Origin: Sphingomonas psychrotolerans
Lineage (GTDB): Bacteria; Pseudomonadota; Alphaproteobacteria; Sphingomonadales; Sphingomonadaceae
Length of the DNA: 64,000 nucleotides
NCBI RefSeq assembly: GCF_002796605.1
Contig: NZ_CP024923.1
Coordinates: 1 to 64,000 of the forward strand
Reading direction: 5' to 3'
The notes under the pieces are model-generated. The model did no database searches. It was not told the DNA's origin and saw only the letters and a list, made by a program, of their open reading frames with translations. This document shows positions 44,403-54,069 of the stretch, piece by piece. The position numbers were made by a program, and so were the translations under genes. The first letter of the stretch is position 1, and each line of letters begins with the position of its first letter.

Positions 44403-47400
44403 GTGGGGGGTAGGCAGTTGTCAGATTCGGTTACCGGTTCGCCGGGTGTAACGCCCGTACGCGCACTTCACTTGCTCACTACTGACCTGCTTCTTGCAGA
44501 ACTGGTTTCCGGACGTCCAATCGCCACAGATGAAGGCCATCGGCTGGCGCTCGAGGGCGACGCCGCTCGAGGCGTGCTGTCCTGGTATCGCGGCGCGCGC
44601 GCCAAGTGGACGGGCAATGTCATGACGCCCGACTGCGAAGCGATCATATCCAGTATCAGCGCCAATCCAGCCCAGGTGCCACCCCCAGCCATTTTCGCTG
44701 ATCGGGAACGCCGGGTTCTCCGACTTGCGAAGATCGTTGCTCACAGATTTGCGGGCCTCCATGCTTATGGGTCCGCAGACGAGTCGAGCGCGGATTTCGT
44801 GTTCGAACCAAACAGCCCCATCACAGTCTTCGAAGGTTGGAATGGGTCGGGCAAGACGAGCCTGATGAACTCGGTAATCTGGTGTCTCACCGGAAAGCTG
44901 CTCCGGCCACAGCGATTGCCCGAAAGCGGTGACGCCGAATTCGACTGCGAGATCGATCGCGGGGCGACAGAAGAGGCGTCACAGCACAAGATCAGTGCGG
45001 TCACGCCGTTGCCGAGCGCTCAGCATTGGACTCCAGCAGTAGCGGCTAAAACCGTCCCCGCCGATACCTGGGTTGAACTGACCTTTGAATTGGAGGACGG
45101 GACGCGCCTTCCACCGATCCGTAGGACGCAGTCACGAAAGACTAGCGGCAAGTTGGAAGAGGTCGGGCCCAATGCGGCTGATCTGGGCCTTGATCCGATT
45201 GCCTTCAATCTCGGCACTACCATGCCCGGTCTGCTTCCGTACCTCCAGATAGGAAACCCATCGGAATTGGGGCTGGCCGTGGCCAAGCTGACGGGCCTTT
45301 CTGATCTGGTAGCCTTGGCGAAGCACGCCACGCGTGCCCGAGCAAAGATCGCGGGGGACATCACCAAAGAGCGCAAAAACGAGCTCGAACGGATCGAGGC
45401 GGACTATCGGCAGCATCGCAGCGATCTCGAGCAGCGTATTTCTGAATTCCCGGAAATGGCGCCTGCCACCGATCTTCCAGTGATCAATGATGATCCCACA
45501 GCATTCGTCGCGCTGGGCCGGCACTTCGAGAACCTGAAGGCCAACGGCCTCGCCCATGCTCGTGACGTGCTAGGCGATACCTTTGACGCCTCGGACGCAG
45601 CGCAGCGTCAGAGCTTGGAGCAATGCATCGCCCCTGCGCTAGAGCAGGTGCGCCGGCTGTCACAGCTGCCATCGATGGAAAGGTTGAGCGCTCTCAAGCT
45701 GGAGACCGATGCCCGCCAAGAGGTGGATTCCCTCATCGATCGTCTGTTCGATGAGGCGGCGACACTCGAGGAGTTATCGGCGAACCCGGTCCTAGAACGC
45801 CGGACCCAGCTTTACGCGCGCGTCACTGGCTGGATGCACGAGCATGGAAAGGCGCATGATGATCACTGCGCTGTCTGCCACCATTCCCTCGCTGGCGTGA
45901 TCGACGTCGAGACCGGTGGCCTAGTTGCCGATCATCTCCGTCAGGTTGCTGAGGACAGCGAAATCCTGTCCAAGACCGTTGCGCAATGGGCCGATGCTTG
46001 GACCGGCAAGCTGGCCCGGGATCTGCCCGACGCGCTTCGGCGGGATCTGCAAAAGGATTTGCCGGAGTCTCCCGTTGCAATCTTGCGAACCGCGTTGCTG
46101 GACGACCTTTTCAGCGCAGAGAGCTTCACAGGCGTCCTCTCCTCGCTCCGCCCCACGGTAGAAACGCTAACTGACCAGGCGACGGCGGAGCTGCCTGCAT
46201 TGACAGAACCGGAGCAGCGGGTTTTGCCAACCCGAGTTGGTGCCCATGCGGTTAAGCTGGGTAAGACCTTGAATCGCCTCATCCGCGCGTTGGCATTTGT
46301 CGACTGGATAACGGCCCATCGCGACGAACTTGTTGCCGCGCTCGAAGAAGTCCGCGGTAAAGCCGATGGTGGCGATGGCCAGGCGACCGGGCTCAGAGCA
46401 CAGCTCATCCGCCTCGATGCCATCGTCAAAGGCGTCGCACCCATCAACGCGGCCATCGACCTGTCGAAGCGAATGAGCACCGCTCAGGTCGCGCACAAGC
46501 GTAAGCTCAAGGCAATTGAAGATTGCGGGACTGCGGCAGCGGCGCTTGACGAGATCATCCCTGTTGGCGATCTCGCCACCGCGCAGGTCGAAGGCTTGCA
46601 GGCCCGCCTTCATGACCGGGCGGAATATTGGCGCAACGCGATTTACCAGAACGCGACGACACTATCCCCCAAGCCGTGTCGAACTGGGATGACGCCTCAG
46701 GGCGCTATCGCAATTCAGGTGGGACGCGATGGTGTCAATGCGCCTGCACAGCATGTGTCGAACGCCTCAGCTTTGAGAGCGTCACTCTTGGGCTTCTATC
46801 TCGCGTTCCGTGAACATGTCCTCCGGACAGACGGGGGTCTGTCGCTCATAATCCTGGATGATCCCCAAGATCTCCTAGACTACGACAATCGCGCTCGCCT
46901 GGCGCGCGCCTTGGATCAGCTGGCTGCGGGTGGCGCTCAGATCCTGGCTACGACCTATGACCGGAGCTTCGGCCGCATTCTGGTCGCCGAGGCACGGGGC
47001 ACCAACCGCGTGGAGCACCGTGCAGTCCATCCGGTGCACGCATCACGCGGCACCCTCGAGACGTCGCTGGCTATCGAAGATCTAGATCGCAAGCGGAAAG
47101 ATTTCGTCTCAAACGCTGATTCGGCACCTCACGCACAGGACTATGCAAATCAGTCTCGGATCTTCCTGGAGGCACGCCTCGGGGATTTGTTCGACGATCC
47201 GGCCTATCCCGCATTCTCGGCCCCCACGGACGCACCGACGCTAATGCCGTTGGTGGGACGGCTGCGGTCCTTGGTCACCGCGCGCAGCAACGAGCTTTTC
47301 CGGAGCCCCGTGCTCTCGCGTTTCTGCGACGATCCTGCATTGGCGGACGGTGCTGAGCCGCGACGGGTGCTCAATCAGGCGCACCACCGCGATGCCAATG

Positions 47401-48341
47401 CGCTGAGTTACGTCGACGTAAAGAACGTGGATGCGGACCTGAAGCGATTGCGCTCGGCAGTTGAGCGCGTCCATGAAGAATTCCGGCGGTATCGCTGGCG
47501 GGAGCCCCTTCAGGAGGCTGTCCCAGACAATGTCGTACCTCTGACTGTCGTCACCGCACCCGCGTTCAACGTCCCGATCGTTCAGGACATTGCCGCGTTC
47601 AGCGACAACGTTCCGAGCGGCGGCAGCCAGGATGTAGGCTTGGAGATGCTCTCCAGCCAATGGTTCGATGACAAGTCGCTATTCTATGTCCGCCGGGACA
47701 CGATGGGCTTCACGATCCCCGCCGGATCCATCGCTATCGTGGAGGCTGCGCCGTCTTCGCCGGCCGATCATGACTTGGTCATTGGTCGGCGCGGAACGCA
47801 AGCTTTCGCACGCAGGCTATTGCGTCCCCGTAACGGCGAAGGGTACTCCTTGGCTGCTGAAGCGACCGATCCTCGCAGCGGCCGACCAACACTGGCTTTC
47901 GAGAACCATGAACTCGATCTGCATCGCGTCGTTGGGGCCCTGTTCGTTCAGGTCCCTCCCCCAGCCGGGCGGGAAGAGGCGGTTCTGCTTGAAGGACATC
48001 CTGCCCTTGGTCGGGTCGAGGTTGCATATCGCGTCCGCGAGGAAAGCGCCGTTCCTCGCGTGATGCCAGGGCAGATCATTCTCGGTGGAGCGGTTCTGAC
48101 CTCAGAGCAGTTGGATGCCATGGAAGGCGAGATGGTCGCTGTTACGCTGGAAGACGGTGACAGCATCCTGAAACGAATCGGCGCGCCGCTCTCGAGGAGT
48201 ATGCCATATCTCCGGCAGTTCGAGACGATCGGCGGCCTCGGAGCTTCCGTTGTGCTTGCAACCGAACGAGTAGAAGGGGCACCAGACCTACCTGTGATGC
48301 TCAATGCCCGCCTCGTGTTGGGTGTCGTCTATCGCTCGTAG
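44403..48341 (+). CDS. Rad50-like ATPase fused to a degenerate S24/LexA-like domain
   Basis: Protein of 1,312 residues, not assigned to a described system. An N-terminal module (about 1-110) of unknown kind precedes an SMC-type ATPase. Walker A GWNGSGKTS is at 145-153, a long coiled-coil region runs about 300-790, and Walker B LIILDDPQD is near 815-823. In the coiled coil a CxxC (C489-A-V-C492) resembles a Rad50 zinc hook. The C-terminal 250 residues look like an S24 peptidase fold (RRDTMGFTIPAGSIAIVE, then FARRLLRP, then LHRVVGALF). The nucleophile position is Thr1100 and the Lys position Arg1137, so self-cleavage is probably lost. GTG start. A ligand-sensing role for the tail is inference. 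Confidence 0.7.
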   Translation: MGGRQLSDSVTGSPGVTPVRALHLLTTDLLLAELVSGRPIATDEGHRLALEGDAARGVLSWYRGARAKWTGNVMTPDCEAIISSISANPAQVPPPAIFADRERRVLRLAKIVAHRFAGLHAYGSADESSADFVFEPNSPITVFEGWNGSGKTSLMNSVIWCLTGKLLRPQRLPESGDAEFDCEIDRGATEEASQHKISAVTPLPSAQHWTPAVAAKTVPADTWVELTFELEDGTRLPPIRRTQSRKTSGKLEEVGPNAADLGLDPIAFNLGTTMPGLLPYLQIGNPSELGLAVAKLTGLSDLVALAKHATRARAKIAGDITKERKNELERIEADYRQHRSDLEQRISEFPEMAPATDLPVINDDPTAFVALGRHFENLKANGLAHARDVLGDTFDASDAAQRQSLEQCIAPALEQVRRLSQLPSMERLSALKLETDARQEVDSLIDRLFDEAATLEELSANPVLERRTQLYARVTGWMHEHGKAHDDHCAVCHHSLAGVIDVETGGLVADHLRQVAEDSEILSKTVAQWADAWTGKLARDLPDALRRDLQKDLPESPVAILRTALLDDLFSAESFTGVLSSLRPTVETLTDQATAELPALTEPEQRVLPTRVGAHAVKLGKTLNRLIRALAFVDWITAHRDELVAALEEVRGKADGGDGQATGLRAQLIRLDAIVKGVAPINAAIDLSKRMSTAQVAHKRKLKAIEDCGTAAAALDEIIPVGDLATAQVEGLQARLHDRAEYWRNAIYQNATTLSPKPCRTGMTPQGAIAIQVGRDGVNAPAQHVSNASALRASLLGFYLAFREHVLRTDGGLSLIILDDPQDLLDYDNRARLARALDQLAAGGAQILATTYDRSFGRILVAEARGTNRVEHRAVHPVHASRGTLETSLAIEDLDRKRKDFVSNADSAPHAQDYANQSRIFLEARLGDLFDDPAYPAFSAPTDAPTLMPLVGRLRSLVTARSNELFRSPVLSRFCDDPALADGAEPRRVLNQAHHRDANALSYVDVKNVDADLKRLRSAVERVHEEFRRYRWREPLQEAVPDNVVPLTVVTAPAFNVPIVQDIAAFSDNVPSGGSQDVGLEMLSSQWFDDKSLFYVRRDTMGFTIPAGSIAIVEAAPSSPADHDLVIGRRGTQAFARRLLRPRNGEGYSLAAEATDPRSGRPTLAFENHELDLHRVVGALFVQVPPPAGREEAVLLEGHPALGRVEVAYRVREESAVPRVMPGQIILGGAVLTSEQLDAMEGEMVAVTLEDGDSILKRIGAPLSRSMPYLRQFETIGGLGASVVLATERVEGAPDLPVMLNARLVLGVVYRS

Positions 48342-48803
48342 GTCGGTGCCGGCCAGAGCGAAGGTCCACTTCCGCCTGCATTTTACTTGGGAGCTGCCGG
48401 TCAGCTAACTGGCTAGAAGCTGGATGGCCGCTTATGACCGAGCCATCCCAAGATCGACTAGACTAGGCGTCCGGCCGGAACATAGTTCGCGATTACGGCA
48501 AGCGGCCGATTGAATTCTGGCGCGATCACCGAGGCCATAGCCCCACATCACATTGCCAGAACATCACAAATAAAACTACGTTGCGTAGCACCAAGTCAAC
48601 GTTGTCAAAGCTTCATTAAAGTAAATGCTACTACAATTTATCCTAATTCTGTCAAGCGTTGTCAGTCAACGCTGTCCGCTATTGTTAGCACTATCTTGAC
48701 TCTCCTGGATTGATCGAAGACATATTCAGGCCGTCGGAAAGAATGATTCGAAATCACCCGGCAACTCACGATCAATACAATACTTAAACAGAAGGAGAGG
48801 GTA
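48342..48803. other. AT-richer intergenic stretch, 462 bases
   Basis: Between the ATPase gene and the xylanase gene. About 48560-48800 is distinctly AT-richer than the surroundings and holds two related palindromes: GTCAACGTTGTC (48595-48606) and AGCGTTG-TCAGT-CAACGCT (48655-48673). These could be operators for the xylanase. A short frame at 48510-48713 has no protein-like features. Confidence 0.4.
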
Positions 48804-49481
48804 ATGACATACAAGCGACTGAAAATGGTAGCGCTAACATGCGCTCTTCCGATCGTCTTGGCAAGTGCCGGCAGCGCGAGTGCGCAGCAAATCTGCAACA
48901 ACGGCACCGGCACCCATGGCGGGTTCTTCTACACCTTCTGGAAGGACGGCGGCACGGCCTGCATGACGCTCGGCGCCAACGGCAACTACAGCACCACTTA
49001 CAATCTCAGCGGCAACCGCAATCTGGTGGCCGGCAAGGGATGGCAGACGGGGTCCACCTCGCGCCGGATCGGCTACAACGCCGGCGTCTTCAACCCTGGC
49101 TCGAACAGCTACCTGACGCTGTACGGCTGGTCGACCAACCCGCTGGTTGAATATTATGTAGTCGAGAATTGGGGCGGCTTTACCCCTCCCGGCAACACCC
49201 AGGCGGCGGGCCAGGTGACCACCGATGGCGGCACCTACAACCTCTATCGCACCCAGCGCGTCAACGCGCCGTCGATCATCGGCACGGCGACCTTCTATCA
49301 ATATTGGAGCGTGCGGACGTCGAAAGCGGGCACGGGGCAGAACCGCACCATCACCTTCGCCAACCACGTCAATGCGTGGCGGAACCGCGGCTGGAACCTG
49401 GGATCGATGAACTATCAGGTCATGGCGACCGAAGGCTTTGGCGCCAACGGCAGCTCCAACCTCACCGTCTGGCAGCAATAG
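48804..49481 (+). CDS. GH11 endo-1,4-beta-xylanase
   Basis: Secreted xylan-degrading enzyme, 225 residues. A signal peptide (about 1-27, ending SASA) precedes a GH11 jelly roll. The nucleophile Glu lies in NPLVEYYVVENWG, matching the GH11 signature, and the acid/base Glu is in VMATEGFGANGSSN. Conserved GGFFYTFWKDGG and WSVRTSK are visible. The ATG at 48804 has GGAGAGGGTA upstream. It is a single-domain enzyme without a carbohydrate-binding module. Being carried inside a Tn7-like defence island is unusual. Confidence 0.92.
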   Translation: MTYKRLKMVALTCALPIVLASAGSASAQQICNNGTGTHGGFFYTFWKDGGTACMTLGANGNYSTTYNLSGNRNLVAGKGWQTGSTSRRIGYNAGVFNPGSNSYLTLYGWSTNPLVEYYVVENWGGFTPPGNTQAAGQVTTDGGTYNLYRTQRVNAPSIIGTATFYQYWSVRTSKAGTGQNRTITFANHVNAWRNRGWNLGSMNYQVMATEGFGANGSSNLTVWQQ

Positions 49482-49554
49482 CATCGCGTTCTTGGGAGGC
49501 CGGGCCCGGCCTCTCCTTTGTCGCGACCATTGCTGCAATTCGGGGAGGGGCCGG

Positions 49555-51066
49555 GTGCGCCTGCTGAAACTCATTGCCATGTTCCTGTGCCTGTGGAGCG
49601 CCAATACGATGGCGCAGGGCACGCGCTCGCTGACCCTGCTCACCGCTCGCGAATCCGCGCCTGGCGAAGTCACCGTCGCGCTAGATTTCGATCGGCCCGC
49701 CCCCGAAGCCCGCATCGCCGGCAACGATACCGATCGGATCACGGTCACCCTCGTCGCCACCGCCCGCGGCCAGGCCGCCCGCTTCGATGGCGCCGAGGCG
49801 AGCCTGCTGCGCAACATCACCTTCAAGCAGGAAGCCAATTCGCTCCAGATGACCTTCTTCATGGCCGGCCGCGCCCATATGGAGATGGCCTCGGATTCGC
49901 AGCGCCGCTTCGTCGTGAAGATCAACGCGCTCGACCGGTCTGCCGCCGCCGCCGGTTCGAGCAGCACGCCCGAGGCTGAAGCGCTGGGCACCGCCGCCGC
50001 CGACCCACTGCCCCGCGCGCTGAACCCTCCACCCGGCGAGGACAGTTACGCGCTCATCCCCCTCAAATATGCCGATGTCAGCGAAGTCGTCGGCCTGCTC
50101 ACCCAGGGCGTCACGGTGCGCTCGAACGGCCTGTTCAGCCCGCGCGAACCCGGCTTCGGCTCACCGGGCAGCAACAGCACCACGGTCCAGAACCCGCAGA
50201 ATCAGAACGCCCCGGACGACCGCCCGCTCGGCCAGGCAGTGGATTCGAACCTCGCCATCGATCGCCGGCTCAACGCCATCTGGGTGCGCGGCTCGCCCGG
50301 CTATATCGCCCGCATCCGCGCCATGATCGAAGTGATCGATATCCCGCTCACCAGCGTTTTGATCGAGACCGAGTTCGTCGAGTTGACCGAGACCGGCGCC
50401 AAGGCCATCGGCCTCGATTTCGCCAATGCCAGCGGCCAGCTCGCCACGGTGACCGCGCAGTCCGGCCAGTTCATCCCCTTCGCCAATCTCGCCAACGGCA
50501 CCACCGGCCGCCTCGAAAGCTTCTCGGTTCAGGCCGCGCTCTATGCCCAGATCGAGAAGGGCGAGGGGCGGATCATCTCCAAGCCCAAGATCGCCGCGCA
50601 AAGCGGCTCCACCGCCAAGATCATCACCGGTGACGCACTCCCCATCCTCACCGCGATCACCCTCTCGGGCGTCAACGGCGTCTCGGAGCAGGTCCAGTAC
50701 GTAAATGTCGGCGTCACGCTCCAGATCGCGCCACGCGTGAGCAGCGACGGCTTCGTATCCTCGAACGTGTTCGCCGTGGTCTCCAGCGTCACCGGCTATT
50801 CGCAGGGCTACCCCACCATCAGCCAGCGCCAGGCCGAAACCTCGGCCACGGTCCGCGACGGCGAATCCTTCGTAATCGGCGGACTGGTGCAGGACAGTGA
50901 GCTAAGGTCGACCAGCAAGATTCCCCTGCTCGGCGACATCCCCGTCCTCGGCCGTATCTTCCGCATGGAGCGGCGGACGCGATCGAAGACCGAGCTTTAT
51001 ATCGTGATCACGCCGCGGATCGTGCGGGGGGGAAGCGAGGTGGGTGGCCGGCCGTCAGCTCCTTGA
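49555..51066 (+). CDS. Secretin-like outer-membrane protein
   Basis: Protein of 503 residues with a signal peptide, a poorly defined AMIN-like N-terminal region (about 20-140), an N-domain region (LIPLKYADVSEVVGLL) and a C-terminal secretin domain. The latter ends with the hallmark KIPLLGDIPVLGRIFRM and ELYIVITPRIV. This is the pattern of PilQ/GspD-type channels. No other type II secretion or pilus genes are nearby. GTG at 49555 has GGGAGGGG upstream; ATG 49579 is an alternative. It follows the xylanase by 73 bases and may be co-transcribed. Confidence 0.8.
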   Translation: MRLLKLIAMFLCLWSANTMAQGTRSLTLLTARESAPGEVTVALDFDRPAPEARIAGNDTDRITVTLVATARGQAARFDGAEASLLRNITFKQEANSLQMTFFMAGRAHMEMASDSQRRFVVKINALDRSAAAAGSSSTPEAEALGTAAADPLPRALNPPPGEDSYALIPLKYADVSEVVGLLTQGVTVRSNGLFSPREPGFGSPGSNSTTVQNPQNQNAPDDRPLGQAVDSNLAIDRRLNAIWVRGSPGYIARIRAMIEVIDIPLTSVLIETEFVELTETGAKAIGLDFANASGQLATVTAQSGQFIPFANLANGTTGRLESFSVQAALYAQIEKGEGRIISKPKIAAQSGSTAKIITGDALPILTAITLSGVNGVSEQVQYVNVGVTLQIAPRVSSDGFVSSNVFAVVSSVTGYSQGYPTISQRQAETSATVRDGESFVIGGLVQDSELRSTSKIPLLGDIPVLGRIFRMERRTRSKTELYIVITPRIVRGGSEVGGRPSAP

Positions 51067-51190
51067 CGCCGGTGGTGGCCGTTGGGCTCCGTCGGATGTC
51101 TCGTGGCGAAACGCTGAGATGTGAAATTTTCGCAGTCGCGAAGGCCGAGAACAGCAGACCGCTCATTTTTGTCTTCGACGCGGACCCCTA

Positions 51191-52223
51191 GAGCATGCTT
51201 CGTTTAGACGGAAGCGTATCCGGAGTTGCGCAGGTAGTTTGCGCATTCGGCAGGTGAGACGATGTCGAGTAGCTGTCCGACGCGGCGCCAGGTAGCGTCG
51301 TGGTCACGTTCTTCGGCCCTGCGCATCCAGTGTTTGACCTTGGCGGACAGCTGCTCGATCGGATTGAGGTCGGGGCTGTAAGGCGGCAGGAAGATCAAGT
51401 GAGCGCCGCGCGCGCGGACCGCAGCCCGTGCCGCCTTGCCTTTGTGGGAGCCGAGATTGTCGAGGATGACGATATCGCCTGGTGCAAGCGTGGGCGCGAG
51501 GAACTGCTCGACATAGGCGGTGAAGAGCATGCCGTTGATCGGGCCGTCGATGACACAGGGTGCCTCGACCCGGTCATGGCGTAGCGCCGCGATGAAGGTC
51601 AGGGTTTGGCAATGACCGTGGGGTACCTTGGCTGGAAGCCGCTGTCCCCTCGGCCCCCAGCCCCTGAGCGGTGCCATGTTGGTCTTGATCCACGTCTCGT
51701 CGATGAAGACGAGGCGCCTGGGGTCGATCCCGTCCTGATGCGCCTTCCAGCGGTGGCGCTTACGGGCAACGTCAGGCCGGTCCTGCTCGGCCGGAACGAT
51801 CGTTTTTTTTGAAGCTCAGCCCCTCTGCGTGAAGGAACGTCCATACCGCCCGGCGATCCGTCTTGATCCCGCGCGCGACAAGCTCGGCAGTGAGTTGGCG
51901 CGTCGTAAACGGGGCCGCCTGGATCCGCTCGTGAAGCCACTGCGCGATCTCCCCGCTCAGCGTCCGCCCCTTGTGGCCGTTCATCTTCCCCGGCTTCAGA
52001 GCGCCCGTCTCACGGCGAAGCTTACGCCACTTCGATAAACACGACGGCGCGATCTGAAGCGCCTCAGCGATCGATCGGTCCGTCTCGCCCGCGTCCGAGC
52101 GCGCCAGCGCGCGCTCTCGCAAATCAGCAGAATAGGGTCGCGTCATCCGTGCCTCCTGCACAGACCTTGAATCACATCATCCCCAACAAGGGAATCCCGA
52201 TTCCGTCAAACAACAGCATGCTC
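51191..52223. mobile_element. IS630-family insertion sequence
   Basis: Intact element of 1,033 bp. Both ends begin GAGCATGCT inverted and are flanked by a TA duplication (51189-51190 and 52224-52225), as IS630/Tc1-mariner elements produce. It contains the two-frame transposase gene. It inserted between the secretin gene and the tnsE-like gene, inside the Tn7-like element, after or during assembly of the island. Confidence 0.9.
51204..52146 (-). CDS. IS630-family transposase, two frames joined by frameshift
   Basis: DDE transposase read in two frames. The first (52146 to 51772) carries an N-terminal HTH (DRSIAEALQIAPSCLSKW, then TTRQLTAELVARGIKT). Near an A8 run at 51803-51810 the frame must change by +1 to continue into the second part. 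That part has the catalytic motifs FIDETWIKTN, ILDNLGSHK and PPYSPDLNPIE. Such programmed frameshifts are known in IS630 elements. ATG at 52146 is preferred over 52161. It probably makes an active transposase. Confidence 0.85.
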
Positions 52224-52395
52224 TAGTGACGCTAACCGCGACACCATTCGCGTACGGGTGAGCAAACTCAACTCGCCAGCAGACTACTAGAAAAGCACAC
52301 CCTGCGGGCCAGTTGAGCGCGATCCCAACCGTCATCGTATGCGGATGGCCGTGCGGTTAACGGCTACTAATCAAACGGCGCGCTATCGAGGGCGT

Positions 52396-54069
52396 ATGTC
52401 GTCCAATCGATTCGTCATCGACGCCTTCAAGGGCGTACCAGGCACCGCTGAGATAGTCGCCCTTGGTCAGATTCGACGGCAGCCGAACGCTGCGATGGAA
52501 GCCCAGATCGAGGTTCTACTCGCGTCCGACCTCGACCAACCGGCCTTTAATCCTGAATGCGACCTTCACCGCCGTTGGGTCGCATGTGGTCAGCTCGACC
52601 TTCTGGATGTCGGCTCGCGATGGAATGGACGAGCACGTGTGGGCGAGACGCAGGCAAGTCGGACGTCCGGAAACTATGCATTCGAGGACGTCGAGTGGCT
52701 CGGTGTCGGCTCGGACGCCCCTCAGCGAAATTGCCGGCGACTGCCCACCCGCCCGATGGCCGCAGCGCCCGGCTTCCTGTTGCGGCGGCACGACTGGGTG
52801 AAGAGGACGGCCGGCCCGCGGAAGGTGCTGCTATCGCAGATGGAGCTAGTCCGGGCGCTGTTCGGTGTCAGCAGCCGCATATTGATCGAGCTAATCGATG
52901 GTCTGCGCGATCCGCGGGTCGCCGACCGCGGAATACTGGATCGGAGGAACAGCCGTCTTATGCCTGACGGCACCGTTCGGCTCAGTTGCTGGAAGAAACC
53001 AACTAATGAGGAGGCGATGATCCTCGCCGCTATGGTGGCGGATCCGAACCTTATGCACCTGCATGACGAGGTGTTCCAGCAACTCGTCGTGCAACGGGAC
53101 TATCGCGAGGACAAACCGACTTGGCCGAAGGTGACTTGGCCGTTTACAGATCCCATCGACCTTAGACTAGAGGGGTGGTGGTTCCAGCGGGAGAATGGCT
53201 TTTCCCGCTTTCTTGTAACCAGGATATCCGAGATCGGCCTCCATCTCGCCTTTAACCGGATCGAGGTCCGTTACCAAGGCGCTGGTGAGGGTGCACCGCC
53301 GGAACTACTGCCGCCGCCGAGTGGCCGCGTGAGGTCGGCAAACGCCAGGCTGGTAGTACTGACGACCGGTCGTGCAGCGTCACCGGCGCGCCGACCCACC
53401 GAGATCGCGTCCGCGCCGGTCGCCATCCCCGAATCGATGGGCGTTTCGATCGAGTTCGTGGCGACCAGAGGGCCGCCACGCCCTAGGACGTCGACGTTGG
53501 GCGAGGATCCGCGTGAGGAAGCCGCCTTCTCCACGGCCGGCCGGGAAAGCGGGACCGATTCGGCGGTTGGTCGTGCCGAGATACGTCGCATGGTCGGTGG
53601 CGACGCGGCCGCGGCCGCCTCCGCGCGAGAGAAGGCCTTGCGTTCGACTTGGGACGCGCTGTCGGCAGCGGCGGCTGAGGCCGGCTGGCGGCTCAAGCCC
53701 TATCCAGTCGCGGGTAACGGCGACGCAGCAGCGCGCGATGGCGGTTTTGATTTCCGGCGTGAGGGTATCCTTGCCGGACTGAAAGTGGGCAGCGACTATG
53801 TCATTATCGCGGATGAACGCGTAGCACCGGAGGATCCTCGAAGCCTTGGCATTCTCGTGAAAACAATACGAGGAGCGGTGACATGGCTCGACATCCAAAA
53901 TATTCGAGCAGTGCACGATGCGTTTTGTGGACGTTGGGGAAGTCACTCGGTTGCTGTGGCCGGATTCTCGATCTTCTCGGTCCGTCGCCGGGCAGAAATC
54001 CTCGACAAACCGGGGGCCTATGCCGCGCTCTTACGCGCCCGGCTCGATGGCGCCGTCAACGAGACCTGA
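52396..54069 (+). CDS. TnsE-like transposition protein
   Basis: Protein of 557 residues. Parts recall Tn7 TnsE: a mid-region QMELVRALFGVSS followed about 110 residues later by LEGWWFQRENGFSRFLVTRIS, then a disordered Ala/Pro/Ser linker (about 320-430) and a C-terminal domain with LGILVKTIRGAVTW. In Tn7, TnsE targets replicating DNA on conjugative plasmids. The call is by memory of the Tn7 protein and would need a profile search. It is convergent with tniQ, the two genes overlapping by about 38 bases. ATG at 52396 is preferred over 52339. Confidence 0.5.
   Translation: MSSNRFVIDAFKGVPGTAEIVALGQIRRQPNAAMEAQIEVLLASDLDQPAFNPECDLHRRWVACGQLDLLDVGSRWNGRARVGETQASRTSGNYAFEDVEWLGVGSDAPQRNCRRLPTRPMAAAPGFLLRRHDWVKRTAGPRKVLLSQMELVRALFGVSSRILIELIDGLRDPRVADRGILDRRNSRLMPDGTVRLSCWKKPTNEEAMILAAMVADPNLMHLHDEVFQQLVVQRDYREDKPTWPKVTWPFTDPIDLRLEGWWFQRENGFSRFLVTRISEIGLHLAFNRIEVRYQGAGEGAPPELLPPPSGRVRSANARLVVLTTGRAASPARRPTEIASAPVAIPESMGVSIEFVATRGPPRPRTSTLGEDPREEAAFSTAGRESGTDSAVGRAEIRRMVGGDAAAAASAREKALRSTWDALSAAAAEAGWRLKPYPVAGNGDAAARDGGFDFRREGILAGLKVGSDYVIIADERVAPEDPRSLGILVKTIRGAVTWLDIQNIRAVHDAFCGRWGSHSVAVAGFSIFSVRRRAEILDKPGAYAALLRARLDGAVNET

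Noticed and set aside
48510..48713. 67-codon frame before the xylanase
   Set aside because: AT-rich region, no start signals or domain; more likely regulatory DNA.
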